Assembly (NCBI GenBank): GCA_027320785.1
Contig: DAHVKR010000053.1
Coordinates: 1 to 7,704, forward strand
DNA length: 7,704 nt
Direction of reading: 5' to 3'
DNA from: Bdellovibrionales bacterium
Lineage (GTDB): Bacteria; Bdellovibrionota; Bdellovibrionia; Bdellovibrionales; Bdellovibrionaceae
A model generated the notes under the pieces. It searched no databases and had not been told where the DNA came from. It saw nothing but the letters and a program-made list of their open reading frames with translations. Below are positions 6,027 through 7,704 of the stretch, piece by piece. Positions within the stretch are counted from its first letter, which is position 1; every line of letters starts with the position of its first letter. The translations under genes and the position numbers were made by a program.

Positions 6027-7284
6027 GGGAGGCTCCTCGTGTCCACTCGGAAGTAGGCTGTTGATCTAGAAGTTGAGGTCTTACAAAAATAACGAGCTCT
6101 GTTTTATGAGAATGATAATCATGACTAGAAAACAGAGGCCCAAGAATAGGTAGTTGAGAAAGAAAAGGGAGACCACTTTCACTATGGCCCTCATCATTTT
6201 TTAAAAGCCCTGAGAGAGCAAGTACCTGTGAATGACTGAGATCAAACTGACTGGACACACGATTTGATTGAATAGAAGGAATTCCATCAATGGGTGCTCC
6301 TAGGCTGGATACCTCTGTTTCAATAGAAAGGCTAATTCGTCCTGTACTATCTGCAAGAGGTTTGATTTTAAGAAGGACACCATATTTTTTCCAGATTATA
6401 TCTTGAGAAGCAAAATTTGCTATTTTGATTGGAATTTCACCTCCCGCTAAAAACTCAGCTTCCTTTCCACTTCGACAAATCAAATTGGGGCTGGCGAGCA
6501 TTTTGGCCTGACCTTGGTTTTCCATTAGATGAAGTGTTGCCATTAGATTTTCGGCACTGACGAGCTTGTGCGGTAAAATTTGAAACTGAGCAGAGGCCAT
6601 GGGTTGAAGTCCGATTTTACGCGAGAACTGCTTATTCATTTCAACGACCGTAATATCCACTCGGACAACGGGGACCATGACAAGGCTTTCAGTAGACAAA
6701 ACCACTGGAATTCCCATTTTTTTAAAATAGGATTGATACCGATCTAAACTAGCTTGTTGGGGGTTGAGGCGTACTTCCAGTTCGGGTTGTTGGATGACAT
6801 TGACACTTAGGAGACCTTGAGATTTTAAATCTTCATCCAAATGATTTTGCAGAGTCTCCTTTAAATTTTCCGATAATTCCGCCTTCATTTGATAGGAAGC
6901 TAAGCCTAAATTTTCAGATAGATCTTTCCAGGCCTTCCAATCGTGAACGTATCCTTTTATGACAACCTGACCGTCTTCAACATCCGTGTGCAATCCTGGT
7001 TTGCTAGAAACAAGCTTTTGCAATTGATCGTAAAGAACTTTCTGGTTGGGATGGATGACTTCAAAGGTTTCAATGTGCCCGTTGATGCGAACTTGGGAGC
7101 GGCCGACTTGTTTAGCCAAAATGCGAACTCCGGAGCCCATGGCCTCTGCTTTTAAGAGAGAGCTTTTTTCAATCCAAACACGATCTTTGATATCTTGGTA
7201 TGTCCGAGATTGTCCAAGTTCCAAAACTGTTATTTGAGAAAAAACCTGTAGTGGAAATAAGAGAATTAAAAAAATTTTTATCAT
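6007..7284 (-). CDS. cpaC: Secretin with pilus-assembly N-terminal and BON-like regions (CpaC/RcpA-like)
   Basis: Outer-membrane pore subunit of a type II/IV-pilus-like system; rings of secretin let a pilus or substrate cross the outer membrane. With the ATG at 7284 it has 425 residues. A short signal peptide MIKIFLILLFPLQVFS precedes Gln17. A pilus-assembly N-terminal domain covers about 20-78 (VRILAKQVGRSQVRINGH), then a BON-like stretch at about 79-125 (VEDGQVVIKGYVHDWKAW). The secretin domain runs about 205-406. It contains VRVDITVVEMNKQFSRKIGL, LASPNLICRSGKEAEFLAGGEIPI, SNRVSSQFDLSHSQVLALSGL, LPFLSQLPILGPLFSS and KTELVIFVRPQLL. The order matches CpaC/RcpA. Start choice is uncertain. The ATG at 7326 would add 14 residues and sits inside an inverted repeat, while the ATG at 7284 has GGAG only one base away, so neither ribosome site is good. 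I prefer 7284 because it gives a compact signal peptide. Its 3' end overlaps the ATPase gene by 20 bp. Confidence 0.9.
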   Translation of the reverse strand: MIKIFLILLFPLQVFSQITVLELGQSRTYQDIKDRVWIEKSSLLKAEAMGSGVRILAKQVGRSQVRINGHIETFEVIHPNQKVLYDQLQKLVSSKPGLHTDVEDGQVVIKGYVHDWKAWKDLSENLGLASYQMKAELSENLKETLQNHLDEDLKSQGLLSVNVIQQPELEVRLNPQQASLDRYQSYFKKMGIPVVLSTESLVMVPVVRVDITVVEMNKQFSRKIGLQPMASAQFQILPHKLVSAENLMATLHLMENQGQAKMLASPNLICRSGKEAEFLAGGEIPIKIANFASQDIIWKKYGVLLKIKPLADSTGRISLSIETEVSSLGAPIDGIPSIQSNRVSSQFDLSHSQVLALSGLLKNDEGHSESGLPFLSQLPILGPLFSSHDYHSHKTELVIFVRPQLLDQQPTSEWTRGASHVSTSL

Positions 7285-7313
7285 GCTCCGTGAATGAGCA
7301 ATTAAAGAGTCTA

Positions 7314-7340
7314 CTAGAAAAGTCATGAGGACTTTTCTAG
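7314..7340. repeat. Perfect 11-bp inverted repeat between kinase and secretin genes
   Basis: CTAGAAAAGTC (7314-7324) and GACTTTTCTAG (7330-7340) are exact inverted copies around a 5-base loop (7325-7329). As minus-strand RNA it forms an 11-bp stem just upstream of the secretin start. It is not followed by a T-run on either strand, so it is not a standard intrinsic terminator. It may be a protein-binding palindrome or an intercistronic RNA hairpin. Confidence 0.7.
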
Positions 7341-7371
7341 AGTTCGTTATTGGGAAATCCGGATATTTGTT

Positions 7372-7704
7372 TTAGTTGGGCGGACCTTGAGGAATCAGAA
7401 AAGAGATGCGAGCCCCATTTTCAACATTTTCAATGTGGATTTGAGATTGAATATTCTTCAGTAGGGATTGGCAAATCGCGAGCCCCATTCCTGTGCCTGC
7501 AGAGTGATGCATGACATTTTCATCTAAGAAGAAAGGTTTGAGCAGTTTATCTAGCTGGTTAAGATTGATTGCAGAGCCTTTATTCTCAACACTGACAAGG
7601 ATGCCTCCCTTTTGAGATGAACTTTTGACATCGATTAAAGTGCCCTCAGAACCAAACTTAGTGGCATTGTGTAGAATTCGGTGGAGAACTTCCTTTAAAA
7701 TAAA
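7372..7704 (-). CDS. Histidine kinase, C-terminal HATPase_c domain only (N-terminal part outside window)
   Basis: The last 110 residues of a sensor-kinase-like protein read without a stop from the right edge to TAA at 7372-7374. Numbering from the edge, the N box is LHRILHNATKFG (7-18). A G1-like motif, VENKGSAI, is at 39-46. An F-box-like region, KPFFLDE, is at 56-62. The G2 box GTGMGLAI is at 70-77, followed by the closing strands IHIENVENGARISFLIP. This is the ATP-binding domain that phosphorylates a His residue located upstream, outside the window. The G1 box has Asn-Lys-Gly where most kinases have Asp-x-Gly; the Asn form occurs in some kinases. The secretin gene follows on the same strand, 87 bp after the stop (45 bp if the upstream ATG is used), so the two may be co-transcribed. 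The sensor and partner regulator cannot be seen. No start codon lies in the visible part, so the gene is easy to miss. Confidence 0.88.
   Translation of the reverse strand, partial: FILKEVLHRILHNATKFGSEGTLIDVKSSSQKGGILVSVENKGSAINLNQLDKLLKPFFLDENVMHHSAGTGMGLAICQSLLKNIQSQIHIENVENGARISFLIPQGPPN

Noticed and set aside
6027..6038. Small palindrome GGAGGCTCC overlapping the ATPase ribosome site
   Set aside because: The stem is only 4 bp with a tiny loop and probably arises by chance from the GA-rich ribosome site.

Overview
The window carries seven protein-coding genes, all ordinary bacterial genes with short gaps between them. I see no tRNA, rRNA, CRISPR array, insertion sequence or long repeat. 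The gene mix is an M13 metallopeptidase, an RpoH-type sigma factor with a long basic N-terminal tail, an aspartyl-tRNA synthetase of apparently non-discriminating type, a secretin with a CpaF-type ATPase, and a candidate FliA (sigma-28) promoter. This would fit a motile Gram-negative bacterium, possibly in the Bdellovibrionota. That placement is inference from gene style and moderate AT-richness, not from a database match.

Layout. (1) Positions 2-1168, plus strand: the C-terminal part of an M13 (neprilysin/PepO-like) zinc metallopeptidase, cut by the left edge. (2) Positions 1188-2562, minus strand: a two-gene unit, first a small PHA-granule-region-like protein (2257-2562), then the sigma-32-family factor (1188-2243), 13 bp apart. 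It converges on the peptidase with a 19-bp gap. (3) Positions 2563-2633: a 71-bp divergent promoter region. (4) Positions 2634-4466, plus: aspS. (5) Positions 4582-4983, plus: a small, hydrophilic, probably disordered protein of unknown function. It is preceded by an excellent Shine-Dalgarno and a good match to a FliA promoter at 4495-4521. (6) Minus strand from the right edge: the C-terminal ATPase domain of a histidine kinase (7372-7704), a secretin with pilus-assembly N-terminal and BON-like regions (6007-7284), and a CpaF/TadA/VirB11-type ATPase (4926-6026). The ATPase overlaps the secretin by 20 bp and overlaps the small protein tail-to-tail by 58 bp.

How the parts work together. The secretin and ATPase are the outer-membrane pore and cytoplasmic motor of a Tad/Flp-type pilus or related secretion apparatus. 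Their overlap suggests coupled translation. No CpaE, TadB or TadC gene lies between or after them, so the rest of the machine must be upstream of the window or elsewhere. The kinase lies directly upstream on the same strand and could be co-transcribed, but its link to the pilus is only positional. An 11-bp perfect inverted repeat separates kinase and secretin. The most checkable regulatory prediction is that the unknown small gene is part of the FliA (motility/dispersal) regulon. I did not find a clear-cut novel multi-gene system; the pilus pair and the FliA-linked orphan gene are the best leads.
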